The notes: generated from the letters alone by a model not told the origin. A stretch of 64,000 nt of DNA from Deltaproteobacteria bacterium (GCA_026416535.1 JAOAFA010000060.1:1-64000), one strand, 5' to 3'; positions 9,561 through 18,103 are shown, numbered from the stretch's first letter. Numbers and translations: made by a program.

Positions 9561-10553
9561 CTATGGAACTTCTACGGTATCGAATATCTTTTGAATTATT
9601 TTTTCGGATGTAATATTCTCTGCCTCTGCCTCGAACGATGGTATAATCCTATGCCTCAATACGTCCATTCCAATTGACTTAATATCTTCAGGAGTTACAT
9701 ATCCCCTTCTTCTTATAAATGCATGGGCACGAGCAGCTTGGATTAGATATATTGATGCCCTTGGAGATGCGCCGTATTCTATTAATTGCGAATATCCCTT
9801 TAGTCCATATTCTTCTGGTTTCCTTGAGGCAAATACTATTGATACAGCATAGTCCCTAATCTTCTCATCTACATAAATCTTAAAAACTGCCTCTTTAGCT
9901 TTGATTAATACCTCTGGGGTAATTACCTTTTTCTGATACTCCGGGAATCGCGAGGTTGTCATGCGATTGACTATCTCTTTTTCTTCCTGCAACGAAGGAT
10001 ATTCGACTTTCAACTTCAACATGAATCTATCGATCTGTGCCTCAGGAAGAGGGTACGTGCCTTCCTGTTCGATTGGGTTTTGTGTTGCCATAACAAGAAA
10101 TGGGGAAGGCAGTTTGTATGTATTATCTCCGATAGTCACTTGCCTTTCTTGCATAGCTTCAAGTAGAGCTGATTGAACCTTTGCCGGCGCCCTATTGATC
10201 TCATCAGCAAGAACAATATTTGTAAAGATAGGTCCTTTCTTAGGTATAAAACTTCCAGTTGCTTGATTATAAATCATTGTTCCTATGATATCAGCAGGCA
10301 GTAGGTCCGGGGTAAATTGAATTCGCTGAAAATTAAGATCTAGTATATCCGATATGACCCTTATAGTCATTGTCTTGGCAAGACCAGGGACTCCTTCTAC
10401 GAGGATGTGCCCGTCGGTTAGAAGCCCTATTATAATACCTTCTATAAGGTGCCTTTGTCCAACGATCACCTTCGATGTCTCTGCCACAATAGACTCAATA
10501 AAAGTAGACTCCCTTCTTATATACTCATTTATCTCAGTGATATTAAACTCCAT
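9561..10553 (-). CDS. moxR: MoxR-family AAA+ ATPase
   Basis: A 330-aa AAA+ ATPase of the MoxR class, thought to act as a chaperone that activates partner proteins, often through VWA domains. Seen: Walker A GVPGLAKT, Walker B VLADEINRAP, sensor 1 MATQNPIEQEGTYPLPEAQ and a C-terminal lid with YGASPRAS. It is the first gene of a four-gene operon with 1-4 bp junctions (moxR, DUF58, BatD-like, VWA). The ATG at 10553 is preferred over an in-frame TTG at 10559 because AAAGGAG sits 6 nt before the ATG. Confidence 0.95.
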   Translation of the reverse strand: MEFNITEINEYIRRESTFIESIVAETSKVIVGQRHLIEGIIIGLLTDGHILVEGVPGLAKTMTIRVISDILDLNFQRIQFTPDLLPADIIGTMIYNQATGSFIPKKGPIFTNIVLADEINRAPAKVQSALLEAMQERQVTIGDNTYKLPSPFLVMATQNPIEQEGTYPLPEAQIDRFMLKLKVEYPSLQEEKEIVNRMTTSRFPEYQKKVITPEVLIKAKEAVFKIYVDEKIRDYAVSIVFASRKPEEYGLKGYSQLIEYGASPRASIYLIQAARAHAFIRRRGYVTPEDIKSIGMDVLRHRIIPSFEAEAENITSEKIIQKIFDTVEVP

Positions 10554-11457
10554 ACTCAACTCCTTTCAGAATTATATCCAGAACCTCTATATATAACAGC
10601 TACCCCCACCTATCAATTCCAAATATTTTTGTAAACCATATAATTGAGTCTTTTGTGTTCCCGTCATAATATGAGCAAAAGGGCTTATAAATAATCCTAC
10701 TCATCACTATGATTAAGTCTCTTATTCAAAGTTACAGACTGAGACGAAGAATTTCCATTTATAACATTCATGCATGCCCCAGTAAAGCGGATAACATTGC
10801 TAGTGGCGGGATATAAAGAAGCAAAATCTATTATAAGTTTAAACAGTAACTCATAAATCTCATTTCTTATTTTCATAAGTAATGTTGTTGCCCGATTCAT
10901 TTCATAAGTGAAAAGTCTTCTCCCTCCTTCTATTTTATCTCTCCCTACACACACTCAGTTTTTACTCTTATTCGCTATCAATCCTATGAACATCCCCTCT
11001 ATTTCTCCCTGTACTTCTTTAACTTTGTTTATAAACCGAGTATACACATTATACAGAAACTACTCCTTCACTTCCCCTCAACATTCAAATCCATATATAC
11101 CTTTCAATAACTGTGCCATAAACATTACCCCAGGGCTATCCTATCAAATGGCCTCATAGACTCTTCATCTCCTGGATACTCGATTACAACCTTAAGCCCT
11201 TTTGACCTCAGGAGGCGAATGAGTATGGGTTAGTTATTTTACACATTTATTTTTCATTTTCTTAAAGGTTGCGTTTGGGTGTGTATTATAGGATTCCAAC
11301 CACAAAAAATGGGAGAATTCTTTGAGATATACTTTTACTTATGGCAAAAGGACATCCAAAGGCACTTCCATTTAAGTTATATAGCACTTGGAAAATATAA
11401 AACACATATGCAACATTAGGGAGTAATAAATTACTACACAAGAGTATATCCTAATAT
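10554..11457. other. Long intergenic stretch, probably decayed DNA
   Basis: About 900 bp between the moxR operon and the transposase remnant. Short open frames exist on both strands (for example 10697-10954 minus), but none shows a motif, a good ribosome-binding site or protein-like composition that I trust. Fragments near 11290-11400 may be a frame-broken upstream part of the transposase. No RNA gene was recognised. Confidence 0.35.
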
Positions 11458-11775
11458 TTGGTAGAATCAGAGGATCCTACAGCAGGAGATTTCAGGATAT
11501 GCTCTATAGGGATTCCTCATTATTTTTTCTATCCTCGTTGTCCAAAGATAAACACATACATTGAGAGGTATAATAGAACCATCCAGGAGGAGTTCATTGA
11601 AGCAAATCTGGATATCATCCACGATAAGCCATTATTTCAACAAAGACTCGCTGAATATTTGATTTTCTATAATACTCAGAGACCACACAAGTCACTGAGG
11701 TTAAAAAGCCCTTTAGAGTATTTAGTTGAAAATAGAGGAATGTCGCAAATGTCCTTGACTTATACAGTGACTTGA
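11458..11775 (+). pseudogene. Transposase remnant (DDE/integrase-core, C-terminal part)
   Basis: The frame encodes the C-terminal part of an rve/integrase-core transposase of the IS481-like group. Visible are GIPHYF, PRCPKINTYIERYNRTIQEE with the catalytic-region Glu, YLIFYNTQRPHKSL and SPLEYL. The N-terminal HTH and the first two Asp residues of the DDE triad are missing; upstream DNA is broken by stops. A TTG opens the frame, but this is unlikely to be a real start. It marks the left edge of the accessory island, and its stop codon lies inside the promoter of the next cassette. Confidence 0.75.
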
Positions 11776-11834
11776 CTTTTAATTTGTTATCTAATAAATT
11801 ACTTTTAATGAAATTAGTAATCTTGTATATTACT
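11772..11834 (+). promoter_or_regulatory. Putative promoter and repeat operator of the ATPase-nuclease cassette
   Basis: TTGACT (11772-11777), 17 nt, then TAAATT (11795-11800) forms a plausible sigma70 promoter that overlaps the transposase stop codon. Just after it, ATTACT (11798), AGTAAT (11816) and ATTACT (11829) form alternating inverted half-sites. These could bind a repressor or form a short hairpin. Confidence 0.35.
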
Positions 11835-11851
11835 GGAAGGAAAGGTGGGCA

Positions 11852-11947
11852 ATGCTAAGGACAGAGGGTACACCTAAATGGAAAAGCTTTGATAGTGAAG
11901 AAATTTTAAAAAAGACTGAGAAAATGTTAAAGGAGGGTTTATTATGA
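11852..11947 (+). CDS. 31-aa ORF heading the ATPase-nuclease cassette
   Basis: A very short ORF beginning MLRTEGTPKWKSFDSEE and ending in a charged helix, with GGAAGGAAAGG before its ATG. Its stop overlaps the start of the next gene (ATGA), the same junction type used between the next two genes. This argues for translational coupling and for a real peptide. The frame is also open for 18 codons upstream of the ATG, so it may be the tail of a decayed longer gene. Function unknown; an antitoxin or a leader peptide are guesses. Confidence 0.4.
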   Translation: MLRTEGTPKWKSFDSEEILKKTEKMLKEGLL

Positions 11948-12135
11948 AAGACGAGGTAAAAGAGTTTTTAGAGAATGATGAAGAAAAGAAGTTGTGGGAG
12001 GAAATTTTTGAAGCCTTCCAAAATGGCGGCAAAGATAAAATGGCTGAACTCATAAAGAAAAAGAGGATGGAAATACAGACGGAATTTGAAAAATATAAAA
12101 ATGAATTAAATAAAAGACTTGGGGGTTCAATATGA
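11944..12135 (+). CDS. 63-aa helical small protein of the cassette
   Basis: A highly charged (Lys/Glu-rich), probably all-helical protein of 63 aa without Cys or membrane segments. AAAGGAGG lies just before its ATG. It overlaps the 31-aa ORF upstream and the ATPase downstream by ATGA junctions, so it is made together with the ATPase. By position it corresponds to the small accessory subunit found in several SMC/ABC-ATPase defence systems (for instance LmuC of Lamassu), but it is much shorter and I see no homology. It may bind the coiled-coil ATPase or the nuclease. Confidence 0.65.
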   Translation: MKDEVKEFLENDEEKKLWEEIFEAFQNGGKDKMAELIKKKRMEIQTEFEKYKNELNKRLGGSI

Positions 12136-14207
12136 AAATAAAAAAGTTGAAAGTTAAAGCCTTTAGAGGATTTGTAAGTGAAAAAGAGTTCGAATTTGCT
12201 CCTGTAACTATTTTTTTTGGCTCAAACGGTAAGGGGAAGAGTAGTACACTCAATGCAATAGAATGGTGCCTGTTCGGGAAAGATTGCATAGGTAAAAATA
12301 CTGATATAAGGGAAAGAATAGATTGGGAAATAAAGAATAGGTCCTCAAAGGAAGACCCTCTTGTAGAGATAGAATTAGAAAATGGGAATAGAATAGTAAG
12401 GAGGTGGAAGAGCGAAAAAAAAGATGAATATGAAGCGACTGATAATTTGGATTTATTAAAAAGGTACTCCTTCAAAGATTTTCTAGTAGGAGTTTATCAG
12501 CATCAGGAGGTTATAAGGGCAATATTAATTGAAGAACCAAAAGTAAGAAATGAAGGTTTTGACAGACTTTTTGGGTTGTCTGAGCATAGAAATTTTTTAG
12601 ACTCATTACAAGAGGTAATCAAAAAAGAATTTAAAGTAGATCAGTTAGAAGATGAGTTTAATAGCTTTAAAAATAAAATAGAGTCAGATGTGAAAGCATG
12701 GACAGATTTGATAAATCGGAATAAACAAAACCTCAAGGAAGAAGGAGTAAGTGATGACGAGATTAACAGATCTGGGGAAAGTAAATATAAATCTGAAATA
12801 CTTAAAGAACTGAAAAATCTTATTAAAGAATTATTATTAGAACCATCAGAGGAGTTTGTAACCTTATCCTCTGAATCACCTACAAAGAAGTTTATAGATA
12901 TCATCAAAAGGGATATCACTAAATTCAGGAGCGAAATGCCAGATATAAAAAGGCAGAAAGAATTATTCGATAGGCAAACTAAATTAAGTCTTTTACTAAC
13001 CGAATATGAAAATGCCAAGAAACATGCAGAATCCGAAGAAAAAAAATTAAAGGACTTTATCGAAAAGGAAGGTAAAATAGAGAATCTTGAAAATAAGAAA
13101 AAAGAGATAGATGAAAGAATTAAACAAATAGAATTTGAAAAAGACCAGAAAAACCTACGGGCTGCTGTAATTGAGAAGGCTTTTAAATATTTAGAGAGAG
13201 ATGGAGTTAATAAAAACGTATGTCCTGTTTGTGGGAAAGTGACTGAGAATTTACTTAGCCACCTAAAAACTGAATGGGAAAGAAAATATAAATTAGAAAT
13301 TGAAGAATTAAATAAGCAATTAAATTTAATAGAGACTGAAAAGAAAAAAATAGAGGGGATAATAAAAAACATAGAGTCATTGGAGCAAAATAAAGAACTA
13401 AGCAGGAGAAAATTAAAAGAAAATATTCAACAAATTGGAGAAAGATTAGAGAGGGAAATAAAAGAAGACGAAGACCCAAAGGTAATAATTGGGAAGGAGA
13501 TAGAAAAGATAGAGGCTGAGTTGGTAAAGATAAAAAAAGCAGTTGATGCTAAACAAGACAGGTTAAACGATATAGAAAGGAAAATCTTAATTCTTGAAAA
13601 AATTGGGGATATTTTAGAAAAGGAATTACTTCGTGAAAAAGCAAGAGAAGTAGAAGACACAGAAGAATGGCAAAAAATGAAGGAAAAGAAAGAAGATCTA
13701 CTTAAATTAAAAGAAAAATTAGAGAATATAATTAGTGCAATAAGGGAAGCTTCAAAAAAAGAAGTAAACTCTACGATCAGTACGGTCAAAGACAAGATTA
13801 ATCAGTATTTCAAAGAGATAACAAATCATCCAGCAATTAAAGAATTAGTTTTCGAGGTTAAAGAAAATAGCTATGAGATAAAAGATAGTGATGGAAAATC
13901 AGTAATTCCGATCCTAAGTCAGGGGAATTTAAATGCACTAGCTCTCTCAGTATTTTTAGCTCTATGTGAAAACTTACCATTTGGATTCATCATGTTGGAC
14001 GACCCTTCACAAAGTTTAAGCTCCAATGAGAAAGAAAGATTTATTGAAATATTAGACAAAGTTTCACAAAAAAAGGACATTATCATTTCTACAATGGATG
14101 GGGAGTTACACAATTACCTCCTCTCGAAAATAGCAAAACAGAAAAAGAAATATGTATATGAGGATTGGGATCCACTCAAAGGTCCTATAATAAAAGAGGA
14201 AGTTTAA
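12132..14207 (+). CDS. Rad50/SMC-like ATPase with zinc-hook motif
   Basis: A 691-aa ABC-type ATPase of the Rad50/SbcC/RecF kind. The N-terminal lobe has a basic start, Walker A FFGSNGKGKSST (residues 28-39) and a Q-loop region GVYQHQEV near 118. Residues about 160-560 are Lys/Glu-rich coiled coil with CPVCG at 364-368, a zinc-hook-like CxxC between the two coil arms. The C-terminal lobe has a signature LSQGNLNALALS and Walker B FIMLDDPSQSL near 620. At 691 aa it is shorter than housekeeping SbcC/Rad50. No Mre11/SbcD partner is adjacent; instead a PD-(D/E)XK nuclease follows after 6 bp. I infer a DNA-end or structure sensor of an anti-phage or anti-plasmid system. Confidence 0.85.
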   Translation: MKIKKLKVKAFRGFVSEKEFEFAPVTIFFGSNGKGKSSTLNAIEWCLFGKDCIGKNTDIRERIDWEIKNRSSKEDPLVEIELENGNRIVRRWKSEKKDEYEATDNLDLLKRYSFKDFLVGVYQHQEVIRAILIEEPKVRNEGFDRLFGLSEHRNFLDSLQEVIKKEFKVDQLEDEFNSFKNKIESDVKAWTDLINRNKQNLKEEGVSDDEINRSGESKYKSEILKELKNLIKELLLEPSEEFVTLSSESPTKKFIDIIKRDITKFRSEMPDIKRQKELFDRQTKLSLLLTEYENAKKHAESEEKKLKDFIEKEGKIENLENKKKEIDERIKQIEFEKDQKNLRAAVIEKAFKYLERDGVNKNVCPVCGKVTENLLSHLKTEWERKYKLEIEELNKQLNLIETEKKKIEGIIKNIESLEQNKELSRRKLKENIQQIGERLEREIKEDEDPKVIIGKEIEKIEAELVKIKKAVDAKQDRLNDIERKILILEKIGDILEKELLREKAREVEDTEEWQKMKEKKEDLLKLKEKLENIISAIREASKKEVNSTISTVKDKINQYFKEITNHPAIKELVFEVKENSYEIKDSDGKSVIPILSQGNLNALALSVFLALCENLPFGFIMLDDPSQSLSSNEKERFIEILDKVSQKKDIIISTMDGELHNYLLSKIAKQKKKYVYEDWDPLKGPIIKEEV

Positions 14208-14213
14208 AAGGAT

Positions 14214-14753
14214 ATGAAAACAGACACATATTACTCCCTCGTAGAAATTATAAACAAACATAATGAAAGCGAAACAGGAAAAATACTCCAATGCATGTTA
14301 GCGTTATCTTTTCACCATTTATTAAATTGTGAAGCTAAGTACATCACTATAAATTTAGTGGAAGGAGTCGATATCGTTGTTGATCTTGATGAGTTTAAAT
14401 ATGCCATAGAAGTAAAAACTACCAGTAGAGATGCCATAAAAATAGGAGAGAAAGACTTTGGAGGATTAGAGAAATACAAAGAAAAGGGTTATATACCTAT
14501 AATCTGTGTATTAAAAATAGACTTACATTCTGAATGGTTATTAATTGATTTAGATAAATTGAGAAGGAGGAGAAAGTCTACTTGGAATAATAGTGATCTA
14601 TATACTGACGATAGATTCAAAGAATTAAGTAAGAATTTGAATAGCACTTTTGAAAAACTATTGCTTGAATATGCAACTCAAATTATAGAGAATGGTTTGA
14701 CTTATTTATTGAAAATTTTACGAGAGAGAGGAATCAAGTACTCAGGGAAATGA
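14214..14753 (+). CDS. Small PD-(D/E)XK-type nuclease of the cassette
   Basis: A 179-aa protein with a restriction-endonuclease-like core. There is an N-terminal helix (about residues 9-37), then GVDIVVDLDE with Asp53, and YAIEVKTT with Glu66-Val-Lys68, giving D...ExK. A following DFGGLEKYKEKGY helix and PIICVLKID strand complete the pattern. The C-terminal half is helical. The call rests on these motifs and on partnership with the Rad50-like ATPase only 6 bp upstream (AAAAGG before the ATG). It is likely the effector that cuts DNA when the ATPase is triggered. It is much smaller than LmuA of Lamassu, and no separate toxin domain is visible. Confidence 0.7.
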   Translation: MKTDTYYSLVEIINKHNESETGKILQCMLALSFHHLLNCEAKYITINLVEGVDIVVDLDEFKYAIEVKTTSRDAIKIGEKDFGGLEKYKEKGYIPIICVLKIDLHSEWLLIDLDKLRRRRKSTWNNSDLYTDDRFKELSKNLNSTFEKLLLEYATQIIENGLTYLLKILRERGIKYSGK

Positions 14754-14764
14754 CTGTGGAATAA

Positions 14765-14896
14765 CTTAATAAAACTCTTTTTCAGAACAACCAGAAATAC
14801 TTAAGAAGTGAATCGGTGGTTAAACAGATTTATATATTGCTTAAGGAAATAAAAGTTAATAAGACAAAGGTGTGTAGAATATTAGGTGCCAGGTAG
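14765..14896 (+). pseudogene. Possible gene tail without a start codon
   Basis: A 43-codon frame, immediately preceded by a stop codon, has protein-like composition (KYLRSESVVKQIYILLKEIK, ending CRILGAR). It has no start and no ribosome-binding site. It may be the last part of a lost gene; its end contains the AGGTGCCAGGTA repeat. Confidence 0.2.
14884..14895 (+). repeat. Direct repeat AGGTGCCAGGTA, copy 1
   Basis: This 12-bp word recurs exactly at 16042-16053. Both copies are followed within a few bases by TATATCTAT. The two copies bracket the HTH-GHKL-STAS gene. They may be the scars of an insertion, a duplication or a small att-like site. Confidence 0.4.
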
Positions 14897-14972
14897 ATTA
14901 TATCTATTTGATTTTACTTAATAATTTAACATTTGCCATTGAATCTGGGTTGACAAATGAATTTTATTTGGG

Positions 14973-15001
14973 TTGACAATATGGTTGACAATTGCTATTA
15001 T
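14973..15001 (+). promoter_or_regulatory. Consensus promoter of the HTH-GHKL gene
   Basis: TTGACA (14973-14978) is followed after exactly 17 nt by TATTAT (14996-15001), close to the sigma70 consensus. Two further TTGACA boxes lie at 14949 and 14985. Transcription would begin near 15008, which is exactly the GTG proposed as the start codon, implying a leaderless mRNA. Confidence 0.55.
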
Positions 15002-15007
15002 TTTAAT

Positions 15008-16033
15008 GTGGATACAAAAGAACAAATACTTAAAATTATTATAGACCGCCGTACAATCACAGGAGCTGAAATAGCAAGGCAACTCGGCATTACAAGACAG
15101 GCAGTCAACAAGCACCTTAAGGCAATGGTAAAATCTGGGCTGATCTTCAAATGCGGAAATACAAGGGATGGATTTTATACTTCTGATTCAAAAATACCTT
15201 GTATTAATAAGGAGATAAGAAGAAGATTTATTGAAAATGTTAGTGGATTAAAAGAGGATATTCTGTTTAACAAAGTAGATATGTTTTTGGGGCTAAAAAA
15301 TCTTCTCAAGGAAAATGTGTATAATATTTTTCACTATGTCTTTACTGAAATGGTTAACAATGTCATTGACCACTCAAAATCAGACGTTTTAAGCACTATA
15401 ATTAAAATCAATGACGAAGAAATACTCTGTGAAATTAGAGATTATGGTATAGGAGTTTTTGAATCATTAAGAAGTAAATTCTCTCTTCAAAACGAATTAG
15501 ATGCCTACCTGGAAATTATTAAAGGAAAGAAAACTACTCAACCAGACAGACATTCAGGGGAAGGTATATTTTTCTCATCAAAAGTCTCTGACAAGTTTAT
15601 AATAAGATCACACAGGTTAGAAGTAATCTTTGATAATCTCAAATCCGATATTTTTGTAAAAGAGAACAGATATCTGAAAGGAACCTGTGTAACATTTTAC
15701 ATAAAAAGATACTCAAAAAAGAGATTAAAAGACATATTTGATATTTACTCTAAAGAGGAGTTTAATTATGAATTTTCCACAACAACGGCAAAAGTTAAAT
15801 TATACGGAGATGATCTAATATCTAGATCAGAGGCAAAGAGGTTGCTAGCAGGACTTGAAAATTTCAAAGAGATAATTCTAGATTTTGACGACGTAAAGTC
15901 AATCGGACAGGGATTTGCAGATGAAATATTTAGAGTTTTTAAGAACAGATACCCCAATATTAATATTATACCACTAAATGCAAATAGCGTTATAGATGCT
16001 ATGATAAAGCACGTTCTTAATAATAATATCTAG
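15008..16033 (+). CDS. HTH / GHKL-ATPase / STAS-like (DUF4325) regulator
   Basis: Three domains are visible. Residues about 3-50 form a winged HTH (GAEIARQLGITRQAVNKHL). Residues about 95-230 form a GHKL ATPase with N-box TEMVNNVIDHS, G1 DYGIG and G2 HSGEGI. Residues about 250-341 form a STAS-like DUF4325 domain with DDVKSIGQGFADE. The order is that of known HTH-ATPase-DUF4325 proteins, thought to be regulatory; it has no sensor, membrane or dimerisation-phosphoacceptor domain. An earlier in-frame ATG at 14957 lies inside the promoter and lacks a ribosome-binding site, so I chose GTG 15008, which matches the likely transcript start. It probably controls part of the island. Confidence 0.85.
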   Translation: MDTKEQILKIIIDRRTITGAEIARQLGITRQAVNKHLKAMVKSGLIFKCGNTRDGFYTSDSKIPCINKEIRRRFIENVSGLKEDILFNKVDMFLGLKNLLKENVYNIFHYVFTEMVNNVIDHSKSDVLSTIIKINDEEILCEIRDYGIGVFESLRSKFSLQNELDAYLEIIKGKKTTQPDRHSGEGIFFSSKVSDKFIIRSHRLEVIFDNLKSDIFVKENRYLKGTCVTFYIKRYSKKRLKDIFDIYSKEEFNYEFSTTTAKVKLYGDDLISRSEAKRLLAGLENFKEIILDFDDVKSIGQGFADEIFRVFKNRYPNINIIPLNANSVIDAMIKHVLNNNI

Positions 16034-16041
16034 GAGAAATC

Positions 16042-16053
16042 AGGTGCCAGGTA
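16042..16053 (+). repeat. Direct repeat AGGTGCCAGGTA, copy 2
   Basis: Exact second copy of the 12-bp word at 14884-14895, here 9 bp after the stop of the HTH-GHKL-STAS gene and again followed by TATATCTAT. Confidence 0.4.
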
Positions 16054-16216
16054 ATATATCTATCTAGTGCTCTCGCTCAAGTTCGATTGGATTTTTTTAG
16101 CAATAATTATTTTATTTTTCTTTTTAGTAGGATTTTCTATAAACTTATTAAGTCTTTCTTCTCTTTTCCTCTTGTAATCTTTTACAGATTAGATGCTATG
16201 TCGATAAATCTATTTC

Positions 16217-18103
16217 TCAGTCAAGTATGGATGTATCAAACACATCTATTCGACTGTTGCGTGCAAAAGTACTTATTACTGTTCTTAATCTTTCAGTTGA
16301 AGGATCAATCCATTCGTAATAATTTCCACTCTCAATTTGTCTCTCTATGTAGAAATATTCTCTCATTACATTCTGAATATGGTTGTTTATAATTGTACCT
16401 ATATTGTTTGTTAACCTATAAAGATCATTATCATTGAGATTATTTCTATAAGCTCTACTATTGTGATTAACAATCAAATTTCTCAGTGTATCATTACTTC
16501 TTCTATGAAAGATCATATTCACCAATACTCTAAAATATGCAGGAGCAAACTTGCTTGGTTCAATTTCCCTCATATATTGTCTTTCGTCCCTTTTAATCCA
16601 TTTATGAATGGCATTGTAAATATTGTAAAATGAAATCAATATGGCCGCAATATTTTCTCTCTCAAAAATTTGGTCATCAAATACTTTTTTATAGTTATCT
16701 TCATAATCAAATATTTTATTAGGTTTTAGCGCAAGCTCTATAGGGAGGTTTTTATTGGCAGCCGCAATAATCCTTGCCATCTCAGCCATTTTAATTACTC
16801 CATTTGGGTAATTATTTGTAAAATTAAATTCTCTACTGATTGTATCAAACGCACCCTCTTGCCTTTCGTAATATACACCTTTTTCTGATAGTAAAAATTG
16901 TATCTTCCTCTGTGTTGAATGATTTGACCAAAAGGCAGATGGTTGAATTGTTGTCTGTCTATTAGAATTAATGGCTACAGTATTAGTCAGATTCTCATCG
17001 TCAGTTATAATAATTTTACACGGGATCTTTATATTGTTCCATCTATCTCGGCTAAATTGTTGTTTCTTCCCTTCTTCTACAAGAAATGAATATGCACTGA
17101 AGATAGTCTGACAGCCATTTAATATGAAAATTCCTGAGCTACCTGGTATTAAAATGAATTCTTTTTGTTCACTATTTTGTTGCCCATCTGAGGCATATAT
17201 ATATACACCATTATGCATAAGAGGAAACAAATTTTCGCTTAGTTGGTTGTTGACACATATCTTTCTTAGTGACTCCTTTATCTTGCTCGAGGCACTCTCT
17301 TCTTTTATTGCCTGCCTTCTTAAAAAAAATCTTACATTTTTGTCAAATAAGTTATTCCTAAATCTCTCATATAGACTAATTAAATCGGACAGATATGTCA
17401 AACCAACAAAAAATTTTATATTTTCATTTATTATAACTTCTTGTCCTTCGAATCTTATTTTTTGATTTTCACCCATTATTGTTTGTCTTACTCCTATGTA
17501 GCCTCTCAGATGATTTGATCCGTATGAAGACAAACTATATCTATAATTTACATTATTAACCTGATTAACCTGTCCGATATTTTCAGCAATGCCATTATTT
17601 GTCTTGTTTTCCTTGTCCCTGTATCTTTTGTCCATACTAATTGCATCAATATCAGCCGCAGTCAATAAACAAAATGCAATCTCTTCGATACTTATTAACT
17701 GACCACTTACGAAAAGATTTCTCCGTAAAGACACTATAACATTATTCTCTCGCACTTGTCCTGTATCTTGATTCATTAATATATTTCTCATAGCTTTACT
17801 TGCCTTTACAACATCATCAAATCCTTTCAAAATTAGATTTCTATCATCAGTAAGCTTGCCTTGAAAAATCCACAATCGATACTTGTCGTTTCCAATACTT
17901 TCAATAAAAAAACCATCAATGCCACAATCGTATCTTCCTGTATCTTCAGCTCCGGATGAACTATACTGCAACGCATCAACAAGGCTTATCTGAAACTTTT
18001 TATGAATAAACCAAGGGACGAAGAAATTAGGGATTTGATTGTTGTCTTCAATATATTCGTTATATGTAGATATTATTGAATTCTTAATTTCTTCAATACA
18101 CAT
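16217..18103 (-). CDS. AIPR-family abortive-infection protein
   Basis: A 628-aa protein of the AIPR family (abortive infection phage resistance). The family mark is FILNGCQTIFSAYSF near residue 325, preceded by a LFPLMHNGVYIY segment in place of the common FWxxNNGI, and NSNRQTTIQP later. The N-terminus has GRYDCGIDGFFIE (Asp59, Asp63) and LWIFQGK (Gln81-x-Lys83), a restriction-endonuclease-like pattern also common in AIPR proteins. A poly-Asn stretch lies around residues 165-185. AAAAGGAG precedes the ATG. It is 20 bp behind the PD-(D/E)XK gene, so the two form an operon; I infer a phage-defence role. Confidence 0.85.
   Translation of the reverse strand: MCIEEIKNSIISTYNEYIEDNNQIPNFFVPWFIHKKFQISLVDALQYSSSGAEDTGRYDCGIDGFFIESIGNDKYRLWIFQGKLTDDRNLILKGFDDVVKASKAMRNILMNQDTGQVRENNVIVSLRRNLFVSGQLISIEEIAFCLLTAADIDAISMDKRYRDKENKTNNGIAENIGQVNQVNNVNYRYSLSSYGSNHLRGYIGVRQTIMGENQKIRFEGQEVIINENIKFFVGLTYLSDLISLYERFRNNLFDKNVRFFLRRQAIKEESASSKIKESLRKICVNNQLSENLFPLMHNGVYIYASDGQQNSEQKEFILIPGSSGIFILNGCQTIFSAYSFLVEEGKKQQFSRDRWNNIKIPCKIIITDDENLTNTVAINSNRQTTIQPSAFWSNHSTQRKIQFLLSEKGVYYERQEGAFDTISREFNFTNNYPNGVIKMAEMARIIAAANKNLPIELALKPNKIFDYEDNYKKVFDDQIFERENIAAILISFYNIYNAIHKWIKRDERQYMREIEPSKFAPAYFRVLVNMIFHRRSNDTLRNLIVNHNSRAYRNNLNDNDLYRLTNNIGTIINNHIQNVMREYFYIERQIESGNYYEWIDPSTERLRTVISTFARNSRIDVFDTSILD

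Noticed and set aside
10697..11159. Open frames of about 85 codons on both strands
   Set aside because: They overlap each other, lack ribosome-binding sites and recognisable motifs, and sit in DNA that looks decayed.
12050..14291. Several long open frames antisense to the ATPase gene (for example 12641-13372 minus)
   Set aside because: They are shadows of the Lys/Glu-rich coiled coil, giving Ser/Phe/Leu-rich translations with no motif or ribosome-binding site.
11852..14753. Calling the cassette Lamassu or SbcCD
   Set aside because: No SbcD/Mre11-type phosphoesterase is present. The nuclease is far smaller than LmuA and lies downstream, and the small proteins do not resemble LmuC.
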